6,182 nt of DNA from an uncultured Chloroflexota bacterium (GTDB taxonomy: Bacteria; Chloroflexota; UBA4733): NCBI GenBank assembly GCA_937967325.1, contig CALBSQ010000247.1:1-6182 (forward strand), in the 5' to 3' direction. Position numbers and translations under genes: made by a program. Positions 1-6,182 of the stretch are shown here, one piece after another (position 1 is the first letter of the stretch; each line of letters starts with the position of its first letter). A model generated the notes under the pieces. The model had not been told where the DNA came from and made no database searches. It worked only from the letters and a program-made list of their open reading frames with translations.

Positions 1-33
1 CACTAGTGGGTCGTTGGTATCGTCGGGCGCCAT
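1..33 (-). CDS. Possible start of a further minus-strand gene, cut by the window edge
   Basis: An ATG at 33-31 on the minus strand opens the reading frame MAPDDTNDPLV, which runs off the left edge. A GGGAG stretch sits only about one base before it, which is poor spacing for a ribosome binding site, and eleven codons cannot be recognised. It would follow the synthetase gene by about 170 bases, across the inverted repeat. It may equally be non-coding. Confidence 0.15.
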   Translation of the reverse strand, partial: MAPDDTNDPLV

Positions 34-62
34 TCTCCCGGGGATCGCGCAGCATCGACTGG

Positions 63-164
63 CCGGGTAGGGGCAGGTCTCTGTGCCTGCCCTGGTAGCA
101 GCCACCACGGAAGTGTCCGCTTGTGCGGAAAGCAGGGCAGGCACAGAGACCTGCCCCTACCCGG
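63..164. repeat. Long inverted repeat with 32-bp perfect arms (MITE/REP-like)
   Basis: Positions 63-94 and 133-164 are perfect reverse complements over 32 bases, with a 38-base spacer. Each arm is itself a hairpin: GGGCAGG (71-77) pairs with CCTGCCC (86-92) around an 8-base loop, and the right arm does the same at 135-141 and 150-156. The spacer carries a small stem, TCCGC (116-120) with GCGGA (125-129). It lies 38 bases after the stop of the synthetase gene. The transcript could fold here and gain 3' protection or slow the polymerase, but neither strand shows a T-tract, so it is not a canonical intrinsic terminator. I see no transposase and no clear target duplication. The GTAGGGGC...GCCC style recalls dispersed repeats of Chloroflexota (from memory). 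Confidence 0.9.
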
Positions 165-201
165 TCGCCCCCAAATGGCGTGCCGCACGAAAACTGGCCC
201 A

Positions 202-1539
202 CTAATACACGTTGAGATACCGGTCGATCTCCCACTGGCTGACCGTGTTATGGTAGGATGCCCACTCGCGCGTCTTGAGCTCGACGTAGTAGTCCACGAA
301 CTCGGGGCCGAGCGCCTCGCGCAGCACCGCGTCCGCCGCCAGCTGCTCGACCGCTTCTTTGAGGTTGCTGGGCATCAGCTCGATCCCGAGCTCGCCAAGC
401 TGTCGCTGGCTCAGGTCGTAGATGTTGAGGTCGTTGCGCCGGCCGGGCGAGAGGCGCCGCTGGATGCCGTCCAGACCGGCCGCGAAGACGGCCGCGGCGG
501 CCAGGTAGGGATTGCAGGCGGAGTCGATGGAGCGATTCTCCACCCGACCCGGTCCGGGCACGCGCAGGAGCTGGGTGCGATTGTTGCCGCCGTAGACGAT
601 CGCCACCGGCGCCCAAGTGGCGCCCGAGGTCGGGGCCACCGCGACCAGGCGCTTGTAGGAGTTGACCGTCGGCGCGGTGATGGCCGCGAGCGCCTTAGCG
701 TGCGCCAGTAGCCCGCCGATGAAGTTGTAGGCGAGCTCGCTCAAGCCTAGCTCATCCGTCGACGACCGAAACAGGTTCTCCTGCGATCGGGCATCGCTCA
801 GGCTCAGGTGGAAGTGCGCGCCATTGCCGGTCTTGTCCGACCATGGCTTGGGCATGAAGCAGGCCAGGCCGCCGAGGTCGTGCGCCATCATCGACACCAT
901 GTAGCGGAAGAAGACGTAGCGATCGCCGGTGGTCAGCGCGTCGGCAAAGCGGAAGTCGACCTCGAACTGGCCGTTGGCATCCTCGTGGTCGACGGCCAGG
1001 ACGTCCCAGCCGAGCTGCTGCATGTTGGCGACGAGCTTCTGCAGGAAGCCGAGCGAGCGGCTCAGCAGGCGCATGTCATAACAGGGCCGCTCCAGCGTGT
1101 CGGCGTCGTCGAGTGGCACGAGGCCCTGCTCGGTGCGCCGGACCAGGTAGAACTCCGGCTCAAGGCCCACGTCGGCCTGGTAGCCGATCGTGGCGAGCTG
1201 CCGCAGGACGCGCTTCAAGATCGTTCGTGTACAGAACTGATAGGGCTGCCCCTCCAGGTAGACATCGCAGGCGAAGCGCGCGACGTGGGGGGCCCAGGGC
1301 AGGATGGTCAACGTATCCCAGTCCGGCACGGCCGCCAGGTCGGGGTGGTGCGGCGCCTGCCCCATCCCGTAGGCGGCGAAGCCGGCGAAGAAGGCTCCGC
1401 CGTCGGGGCCTTCGAGGTCGCGGATGTGGCTGGCCGGCACCAGCTTGGCCCGCGTGGTCCCGGCCAGGTCCACCGACTGGGCAAAGATGAGCTGGATCCG
1501 CTTTTCCTCGATGATCTTCGCGGCGTCGTCGATCGTCAT
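202..1539 (-). CDS. glnT/gmaS: Type III glutamine synthetase family / gamma-glutamylmethylamide synthetase-like
   Basis: This is an ATP-dependent glutamate-amine ligase of the glutamine synthetase fold, 445 residues from the preferred ATG. In this clade the amine is either ammonia (GlnT, type III glutamine synthetase) or methylamine (GmaS, giving gamma-glutamylmethylamide). Active-site motifs are present in order: LEPEF (126-130, two metal-site Glu); DHEDANGQFE (184-193, Glu186 and Glu193); GNGAHFH (238-244, His242); NSYKRL (293-298); NNRTQLLR (319-326, Arg321 and Arg326); VENR (333-336); CNPYLA (about 342-347). NIYDLS holds Tyr374 where GlnA is adenylylated. The motifs PCYD, DHEDANGQFE, GATWAP and the C-terminal EW..Y...VS.WEIDRY pattern agree with GmaS sequences as I remember them. 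Sitting behind SoxA/SoxB-type genes favours a gamma-glutamyl-amide role, but ammonia assimilation or another amine substrate cannot be excluded. The stop is TAG at 204-202. Confidence 0.92.
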   Translation of the reverse strand: MTIDDAAKIIEEKRIQLIFAQSVDLAGTTRAKLVPASHIRDLEGPDGGAFFAGFAAYGMGQAPHHPDLAAVPDWDTLTILPWAPHVARFACDVYLEGQPYQFCTRTILKRVLRQLATIGYQADVGLEPEFYLVRRTEQGLVPLDDADTLERPCYDMRLLSRSLGFLQKLVANMQQLGWDVLAVDHEDANGQFEVDFRFADALTTGDRYVFFRYMVSMMAHDLGGLACFMPKPWSDKTGNGAHFHLSLSDARSQENLFRSSTDELGLSELAYNFIGGLLAHAKALAAITAPTVNSYKRLVAVAPTSGATWAPVAIVYGGNNRTQLLRVPGPGRVENRSIDSACNPYLAAAAVFAAGLDGIQRRLSPGRRNDLNIYDLSQRQLGELGIELMPSNLKEAVEQLAADAVLREALGPEFVDYYVELKTREWASYHNTVSQWEIDRYLNVY

Positions 1540-1545
1540 CGGCAC

Positions 1546-1551
1546 CCTCCT
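1546..1551 (-). promoter_or_regulatory. Shine-Dalgarno that decides the synthetase start
   Basis: AGGAGG on the minus strand directly abuts a GTG at 1545-1543 but stands six bases before the ATG at 1539-1537. Zero spacing makes the GTG unusable and the six-base spacing is ideal, so the ATG (protein MTIDDAAK...) is preferred over the two-codon-longer reading. The site lies in the 30-base gap after the beta-type gene. Confidence 0.85.
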
Positions 1552-1569
1552 GACTCCGAGATCCTCCCC

Positions 1570-2781
1570 CTAATGGGATACGGCAGCGGCCGCCTTCTCG
1601 CCAATGAGCAGGTTGTCGCGGAAGCGCGACAGCGCGAAGGGCTTGATCAGGTCCGGCGTGCAGCCCGTCGCGATCAGCTCGGCGATGCGCGTGCCCGATA
1701 CCGGCCCCGCCTTGAAGCCGTAGGTACCCCAGCCGACATCCAGGATGAAGCCCTTCAGCCCGTCCACGGTGCCCATGATCGGACTGTAGTCGGGCGTCAT
1801 GTCGCAGATGCCGGCCCACTGGCGGACGATCTGGACCTCTTTCAAGCGGGGAAATAGCTCGACGACGTGACCAGCGCACTGCTGCAGGAAGGGCAGCGTG
1901 GAGCGCAGGTTGTAGCAGGTGTAGGGATCGATCTCGGCGCCGGCGACGACCTCGCCGCGATCGGTCTGCGTCACGTACACGTGCAGCGTCGCCGACACGA
2001 TGACCTTGTCGAGGAACGGCTTGAGCGACTCGGTGACGAAGGCCTGGAGCTGGTGCGTCGTGATCGGCAGGTCGACGTCGACCATCCGCGCGACGGTCGA
2101 GGCCCAGCCTGCCGTGCAATTGACGACCGTCTCGGTCTTGATCGGTCCGCGACTCGTCTCCACACCCACCACCTCCCCGTTTCGCCGCTTGATCGCGGTG
2201 ACCTCGGTGAAAGGATGGAGGTGCGTCCCCAGGCGATCGGCGCCGCGCGCGTAGCCCCAGACGACGGCGTCGTGGCGGATGATGCCGCCGGGCGGATGCA
2301 GCAGCGCGGCCTGAACGGGAAAGCGCGGGCGGTCGCTCAGGTCCAGCGAGGGGACGAGTCTCTTGATCTCGTTGGGCCAGATGAGCCGGCTGTTGACGCC
2401 GAGCAGGCGATTGGCCTCCGCGCGCACCCGCAGCCCGCTGACCGCGGAGTCGCTGTGGGCGAGGGTCAGGTGGCCGTGCTGGGTGAACAGGACGTTGTAG
2501 TCGAGCTCCTTGGACAGCTCCTCGTACAGGCGCACGCTCTCGTCGTAGAAGGGGATGCCCTCGGCGGTTCGGTAGTTGGAGCGAATAATCGCGGTGTTGC
2601 GCCCGCTGGCCCCGCTGCCCAGGTAGCCGCGCTCGAGCACCGCGACATCGGTGATGCCGTGGCGCCTGGCCAGGTAGTAGGCCGCGGCCAGCCCGTGGAC
2701 GCCGCCGCCGATGATGACCACGTCGTAGCGATCGCGCAGGGGACGCTTCGACCACATCGGTTCCTTGCGGAAGATCTGCAT
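1570..2781 (-). CDS. soxB: Sarcosine oxidase beta-type FAD-dependent oxidoreductase (catalytic subunit)
   Basis: This is the flavoprotein that oxidises the amine substrate, probably sarcosine, N-methylglutamate or a related N-methyl amino acid, in a cytoplasmic complex with the alpha-type protein. At 403 residues it matches the usual beta-subunit length of about 400. Features along the protein are an N-terminal Rossmann FAD motif (VVIIGGGVHGLAAAYYLA, 21-38) with Glu50 closing the ADP-binding fold; the family signature GASGRNTAIIRSNY (57-70); His170 in GIIRHDAV, at the place of the histidine that carries covalent FMN in characterised beta subunits (His172/173); and a C-terminal GWGTYGFKAGPVSG (350-363) that closes the flavin site. 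It has no signal peptide or membrane segment. The ATG at 2781 has an ideal ribosome binding site. If the operon serves methylamine use, mgdA would be the better name. A generic glycine/D-amino-acid oxidase is less likely because of the alpha-type partner. Confidence 0.93.
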   Translation of the reverse strand: MQIFRKEPMWSKRPLRDRYDVVIIGGGVHGLAAAYYLARRHGITDVAVLERGYLGSGASGRNTAIIRSNYRTAEGIPFYDESVRLYEELSKELDYNVLFTQHGHLTLAHSDSAVSGLRVRAEANRLLGVNSRLIWPNEIKRLVPSLDLSDRPRFPVQAALLHPPGGIIRHDAVVWGYARGADRLGTHLHPFTEVTAIKRRNGEVVGVETSRGPIKTETVVNCTAGWASTVARMVDVDLPITTHQLQAFVTESLKPFLDKVIVSATLHVYVTQTDRGEVVAGAEIDPYTCYNLRSTLPFLQQCAGHVVELFPRLKEVQIVRQWAGICDMTPDYSPIMGTVDGLKGFILDVGWGTYGFKAGPVSGTRIAELIATGCTPDLIKPFALSRFRDNLLIGEKAAAAVSH

Positions 2782-2782
2782 C

Positions 2783-5700
2783 TCAGGCCTCCTCGGATAG
2801 CGTCCGCCCGGCGCTCAGGCCAATCGGCACGATACCGAACTCCCCACCCGCGTCGAACAGAACATCCCAGAGGTACTCACCATAATCGCGGGATATGTAC
2901 AGCTCGTACGTAGGCAACCCGGTACGGTCGAGGCGCAGGATGAGCGCGGGTACCTTGGCCAGGCCGACCTGGGCGCAGCTCTCGGTTGGTACTACTCTGT
3001 CGCGTAGATCGGCCGACGTGAGCTTGCGCAGCAGGTCCCGACAGCGCGGACCAACCAGGCGCAGGCCGGCCAGTGTCGACGTCACATCGGTCAGGTGATG
3101 ACAATCATTCTCCGCGCCCATCGTGCCTGAAATCGCGTCGGTCATGCCTCCCCGCGCGCCGGCCGGCGTGAGCACCAGCGCCTGATCCTCGGCCAGTCGC
3201 GCCAGCACGACGGCAGAGCCGCCGACATCGACGCGGCCGACCTGGTGGAGGCCGGGCGCCGCCGCATCGCCGCACAGCCGGGCCAGCAAGCCGGCGACGC
3301 CCGTACCCTTCAGGTCGAGCTTCCCGGCTGGACTGACGTCCACGACGCCGACACCTTCGCGTGCTCGCCGGACCTCATTCTCAACGCCGCCTATCCGTTC
3401 GGCCTGCCGCCAGCCGTCGACGTCGACCAACGTCGCGCCGGCCGCGACCAATCGGTGGTGGAAGGCGCTGAGCTTCGGAGGGGTAGCCGCCGACGCTGGT
3501 GGCGGGCCAGCCGGTGGTTTCCAGTCGCCTCCCCGCAGCCGCGCTCCTTCGGGATCGTAAAAGGGCAGCGTGACGACGCGGGCCGGCACGTCGCGCTCGT
3601 TCCAGCGAATCGAGAGGAGCGAGCCGGGGGACGCTACGTCGATGGGGACCCAGGCCATGCCGATCGACTTCTGCAGGGTCGGGCTGAACCGCGAGCTCGA
3701 CACGCGGCCTGCTGGGCGGCCGCCGGCGATGACCTGGCAGCCTTCCTCGGGGACCATCGAGGGCTCGACCATCTCGTACCCGATCAGCTTGTTGCGCAGC
3801 CCTTCCGCCTGTACTCGCTGGAGCATCGGCCGTCCGACGAAGTCCGGTTTGTCGAGCTTTACCGCCCAGGCCATGTCCGCTTCGAGCGGGTTGGACAGCG
3901 CGTCGGTGTCCTGCGTGACGATGATGTGTCCCTTCTCCAGGCGGAGGACGCGCTGCGCCTCCACCCCGAAGGGGACGATGTCGTGCCCCTTCCCCGCCAC
4001 GAGCAGCGCGTTCCAGAGGTGCTCGCCGTCCTCGGCCGGGCAATGCAGTTCGTAGCCGATCTCGCCGACGAAGCCGATGCGCAGGCAGAGCGTCGGGACG
4101 CCGGCAACCTCAAACTGGCGGGTCGCCAGGTAGGGCAAGGCCCTCGAGGAGAGGTCCTGGGTCGTCAGCTTGGCGAGCACGTCTCGCGCGCGCGGACCGG
4201 CCAGATTGATGGCGGCGAAGCCGGCGGTGACGTTGGTGACGTGGACGCACAACCCCGTTCCGGCCGCCCACCAGGTAAGCCATTCCTCGATCGCGCTGGC
4301 TCCGGTCGAGGTCGTCGTGAGGAAGAAGTGGTCGCCGGCCAGGCGGGCGAGCGTCCCATCGTCCAGGATGATGCCGCTGTCGTCGCACATCACGCCGTAG
4401 CGCACGCGCCCAACGCGCAGGTCGGCAACTCGGTTGGTGTAGACCTTCTCCAGCAGCTTGACCGCGTCCTTGCCCCGAACATCCAGCTTCCCGAGCGTGC
4501 CGACGTCGATAATGCCGACACTCTCGCGCACCCCGCGTACCTCGTCCAGCTCGGACGCGTAGCTCCGCGGACGCTTCCATTCGCCGGTGTCCATCAGCTC
4601 CGCGCCGAGTGCGATGTGGCGCTGGTGGATCGAGGTCACTTTCACCGGCTCGTGGTCGGGGCCGGCCAGGGCGCCAAGGGCGACGGGATGATACGGCGGT
4701 CGCGCCGTTGTCGTCCCCACCGCGTCGATGGATTGCCCGGTCTCGCGGGCAGTGAGCGCCAAGGTAGCGAGGGAGCACATCTTCCCCTGGCACGGTCCCA
4801 TAGCGAAGGTGGAGTAGCGCTTCAGCGTCTCAACGTGGTCGAAGCCCTCGCCAATCGCCCGGCGCACGTCCTTCTCGGTCACATCCTCGCAGACACAGAC
4901 AAACTGCTTGCGTCCGGCGCGAGCTACGGCCCGCGGGTTGCGACCCTGTTGGCGTGACGCGGAGTCGCTCGCCAGCTGCGCAAGCTCGCGCTCGAGAGCA
5001 GCGAGCCGATCGGCAGCCCCAGGAGCATCCGGCTGCAGATCTAGCGCCGCTCGCAGCCCGGCCAGGCGTCCCTGCGCGAGCAAGATTGGGAGGGCCGTCG
5101 CGCCGGTCACCTCGCCTGCCCCGTAAACGTCCGGCCCAACCTCGCCCAGTGTGAGCTGATCGAGGGTGTGGTCGTAGTTGAACGTGCATCCGGCCTGGCG
5201 GAGGAGCGAGCTGGCGACCTCGAACCCGGCCGAGACGGCGATGAGGTCACACTCGATCCTGATCTCCGAGCCCGGCACGGGATCGCCGTGTTGGTCGAGC
5301 TTGGCCAGCGTCGCGCCGATCACGCGAGACGTGCCGCGCGCGGCGGTGACCGTGTGCGCCGCGAGGAGCGGCACGCCGGCTTCGAGCAGCTTCTGAACGG
5401 CTGGCAGCGTCGCGGGCACGGCCGGACGCAGGTCGGCCACGGCGGCGACGGCGATGCCGGCGTCCGACAACTCGCCGGCGAGCGCGAGCCCCTCATCGCT
5501 CGCCGCCACGACCACTGCCCGTTGCCCGGGACGCACGCCGTCGAGTCGCAGCAGCCGCAGCGCGCCGCTGCCCAGCATCACGCCCGGCAGGTCGTTGTTC
5601 TCGAAGACGATCGGGCGCTCGAAGCGGCCGGTCGCGAAGACGGTGCGCCGCGCGCGCAGCTCAACCAGGCGTCGACCGCGCACCACGCCGATGAGGTTGC

Positions 5701-6182
5701 CTTCGTAGAAGCCGAACGCTGTCGCCCCGTCAAACACCTCAATGCCGGCGCACCCGGCGACATCCTGCGCCAGGCGCCCGGCAATCTCCGACCCGGTCCG
5801 GCCCTTGACGCCCGGTCTCTCGTCGTAGACGTGCTCTCGGAAGCGCAGGTGTCCGCCCAGCGCCGGCTGCTCGTCTACGACGGTCACGTCCACACCGTGG
5901 CTCGCCGCTTCCAGCGCCGCGATCAGGCCGGCTGGGCCTCCGCCGATCACGGCCACGTCGGTGTGGCGATACTCGCGGTCGAAGTGGCCGGCGGCATCGT
6001 TCGCCGCGCCGAGAGCCCCGAGCCCCGCGATGGTGCGCAGGATGCGCTCGTAGACCGGCCAGAGCCGCCGCGGGCGTATGAACGTCTTATAGTAGAACCC
6101 AACGGGAAGTAACCGATCGAACTTGTCGAAGACGTTGAGCACGTCCCGCTCGAGGGAGGGAAAGGCGTTCTGCGACCGGACC
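2783..6182 (-). CDS. soxA: Sarcosine oxidase alpha-type / N-methylglutamate dehydrogenase subunit with fused gamma-like domain, 5'-partial
   Basis: This subunit should take the methylene group released when a secondary N-methyl amino acid is oxidised and load it onto tetrahydrofolate, working with the beta-type protein encoded next. Residues are numbered from the GTG at 6142. A Rossmann motif (VIGGGPAGL, 65-73) and a second nucleotide-binding-like stretch (210-225) form the region that binds NAD in characterised heterotetrameric sarcosine oxidase. Cys416, Cys418, Cys451 and Cys456 form a [2Fe-2S]-type motif. A full GcvT folate domain (about 500-745, Asp594-Asp595 kept) and its C-terminal barrel (about 780-860) follow. 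A Pro/Ala-rich linker (872-890) leads to a second, incomplete GcvT-like module (891-1119). The frame stays open from 6142 to the window edge and reads SQNAFPSLERD before the GTG, a family-typical sequence, so the true start and an expected N-terminal 2Fe-2S domain lie outside the window. The stop is TGA at 2785-2783. mgdC (plus mgdD) is an equally plausible name. The family is certain, the substrate is not. Confidence 0.93.
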   Translation of the reverse strand, partial: VRSQNAFPSLERDVLNVFDKFDRLLPVGFYYKTFIRPRRLWPVYERILRTIAGLGALGAANDAAGHFDREYRHTDVAVIGGGPAGLIAALEAASHGVDVTVVDEQPALGGHLRFREHVYDERPGVKGRTGSEIAGRLAQDVAGCAGIEVFDGATAFGFYEGNLIGVVRGRRLVELRARRTVFATGRFERPIVFENNDLPGVMLGSGALRLLRLDGVRPGQRAVVVAASDEGLALAGELSDAGIAVAAVADLRPAVPATLPAVQKLLEAGVPLLAAHTVTAARGTSRVIGATLAKLDQHGDPVPGSEIRIECDLIAVSAGFEVASSLLRQAGCTFNYDHTLDQLTLGEVGPDVYGAGEVTGATALPILLAQGRLAGLRAALDLQPDAPGAADRLAALERELAQLASDSASRQQGRNPRAVARAGRKQFVCVCEDVTEKDVRRAIGEGFDHVETLKRYSTFAMGPCQGKMCSLATLALTARETGQSIDAVGTTTARPPYHPVALGALAGPDHEPVKVTSIHQRHIALGAELMDTGEWKRPRSYASELDEVRGVRESVGIIDVGTLGKLDVRGKDAVKLLEKVYTNRVADLRVGRVRYGVMCDDSGIILDDGTLARLAGDHFFLTTTSTGASAIEEWLTWWAAGTGLCVHVTNVTAGFAAINLAGPRARDVLAKLTTQDLSSRALPYLATRQFEVAGVPTLCLRIGFVGEIGYELHCPAEDGEHLWNALLVAGKGHDIVPFGVEAQRVLRLEKGHIIVTQDTDALSNPLEADMAWAVKLDKPDFVGRPMLQRVQAEGLRNKLIGYEMVEPSMVPEEGCQVIAGGRPAGRVSSSRFSPTLQKSIGMAWVPIDVASPGSLLSIRWNERDVPARVVTLPFYDPEGARLRGGDWKPPAGPPPASAATPPKLSAFHHRLVAAGATLVDVDGWRQAERIGGVENEVRRAREGVGVVDVSPAGKLDLKGTGVAGLLARLCGDAAAPGLHQVGRVDVGGSAVVLARLAEDQALVLTPAGARGGMTDAISGTMGAENDCHHLTDVTSTLAGLRLVGPRCRDLLRKLTSADLRDRVVPTESCAQVGLAKVPALILRLDRTGLPTYELYISRDYGEYLWDVLFDAGGEFGIVPIGLSAGRTLSEEA
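2786..3472 (-). other. Second GcvT-like (SoxG/gamma-subunit-like) domain fused to the C-terminus
   Basis: Residues 891-1119 of the alpha-type protein repeat the fold of its first GcvT module. GKLDLKG (941-947) matches GKLDVRG (551-557), LVGPRCRDLLRKLT (1029-1042) matches LAGPRARDVLAKLT (647-660), and YELYISRDYGEYLWDVL (1079-1095) matches YELHCPAEDGEHLWNAL (697-713). The copy ends at the point where the C-terminal GcvT barrel would begin. It also lacks the segment with the Asp-Asp pair present at 594-595 in the first module. A short GcvT-like module without the barrel is what the separate gamma subunit (SoxG/MgdD, about 200 residues) looks like, so I read this as a gamma subunit fused to alpha, probably structural. 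A truncated internal duplication of the neighbouring GcvT domain is the alternative. Confidence 0.75.
2788..2793 (-). promoter_or_regulatory. Shine-Dalgarno for the beta-type gene, inside the end of the alpha-type gene
   Basis: AGGAGG on the minus strand lies six bases before the ATG at 2781-2779. It is made of the last Glu-Glu codons of the upstream gene, just ahead of its TGA (2785-2783). Only one base separates that stop from the next ATG, so translational coupling and matched output of the two subunits are likely. The spacing fixes this ATG as the start rather than the Met nine codons in. Confidence 0.85.
4772..4900 (-). other. Four-cysteine [2Fe-2S]-type (BFD-like) motif
   Basis: Residues 415-457 (numbered from the GTG at 6142) read as CVCEDVTEKDVRRAIGEGF followed about 30 residues later by GPCQGKMCS. 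The CxC plus CxxxxC spacing is that of the BFD-like [2Fe-2S] domain found in HcnB, opine oxidase and dye-linked proline dehydrogenase alpha subunits. As I recall, characterised O2-using heterotetrameric sarcosine oxidases have lost these cysteines at the same place. Here all four are present, which suggests that electrons can leave through an iron-sulfur centre. Cluster binding is inferred. Confidence 0.8.

Noticed and set aside
63..164. Intrinsic terminator for the operon
   Set aside because: The stem is strong and well placed, but no T-run follows it on either strand, and a 38-base spacer is not terminator-like. It is kept as a repeat.
1540..1545. GTG start for the synthetase at 1545
   Set aside because: AGGAGG touches this GTG with no spacing, whereas the ATG two codons later has the ideal six-base spacing.
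808..1857. A 349-codon plus-strand open frame, with similar ones at 1867-2913, 5168-6112 and 121-711
   Set aside because: All are mostly or wholly antisense to real genes, lack ribosome binding sites that I can see, and show no domain motifs.
1160..2755. A 531-codon minus-strand open frame spanning the beta-type and synthetase genes
   Set aside because: Its translation is Arg/Pro/Gly-rich low-complexity sequence in a shifted frame across two well-supported genes and their ribosome binding site.
3245..4957. A 570-codon plus-strand open frame
   Set aside because: It lies wholly opposite the alpha-type gene, whose translation has clear family motifs throughout. Its own translation shows no recognisable domain and is typical of antisense frames in GC-rich genes.
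2783..6142. Frameshift or truncation having removed the N-terminal 2Fe-2S domain
   Set aside because: The frame is open to the right edge with family-typical residues, so the missing domain is explained by the window boundary.

Overview
The window is GC-rich bacterial DNA. Its coding sequence lies entirely on the minus strand, transcribed from right to left, as one tightly packed gene group. The three recognisable genes in transcription order are: a large sarcosine-oxidase-alpha-type protein whose 5' end runs off the right edge (6182-2783), a sarcosine-oxidase-beta-type flavoprotein (2781-1570), and a glutamine synthetase of the type III / gamma-glutamylmethylamide synthetase clade (1539-202). 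The first two genes are separated by one base and the second and third by 30 bases. Each of the two internal genes has a perfect AGGAGG ribosome binding site, so a single polycistronic mRNA with coupled translation is likely. No promoter is visible; it should lie beyond the right edge.

The alpha-type protein combines, in order, a Rossmann dinucleotide-binding region, a four-cysteine [2Fe-2S]-type segment, a complete folate-binding GcvT module with its C-terminal barrel, a Pro/Ala-rich linker, and a second, incomplete GcvT-like module. The second module resembles the small gamma subunit of heterotetrameric sarcosine oxidase fused to the end of alpha. Its partner, the beta-type protein, carries the FAD domain and a histidine placed where the family attaches FMN covalently. 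Together they should oxidise an N-methyl amino acid and pass the one-carbon unit to tetrahydrofolate.

The neighbouring glutamine-synthetase-like enzyme suggests a role in N-methylated amine use. The combination of gamma-glutamylmethylamide synthetase and a SoxA/SoxB-type dehydrogenase is the core of the N-methylglutamate pathway of methylamine oxidation. Plain sarcosine oxidation combined with ammonia assimilation remains the main alternative. The N-methylglutamate synthase genes needed for the first reading are not in the window.

Positions 1-201 lie downstream of the last gene. They hold a 32-bp perfect inverted repeat (63-94 / 133-164) whose arms are themselves hairpins, and possibly the first codons of another minus-strand gene. 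Repeats of this style (GTAGGGGC...GCCC) are, from memory, common in Chloroflexota genomes. With the GC-rich operon content this makes a Chloroflexota-like (for example Thermomicrobia-like) or similar deep-branching bacterium a reasonable but unproven guess.
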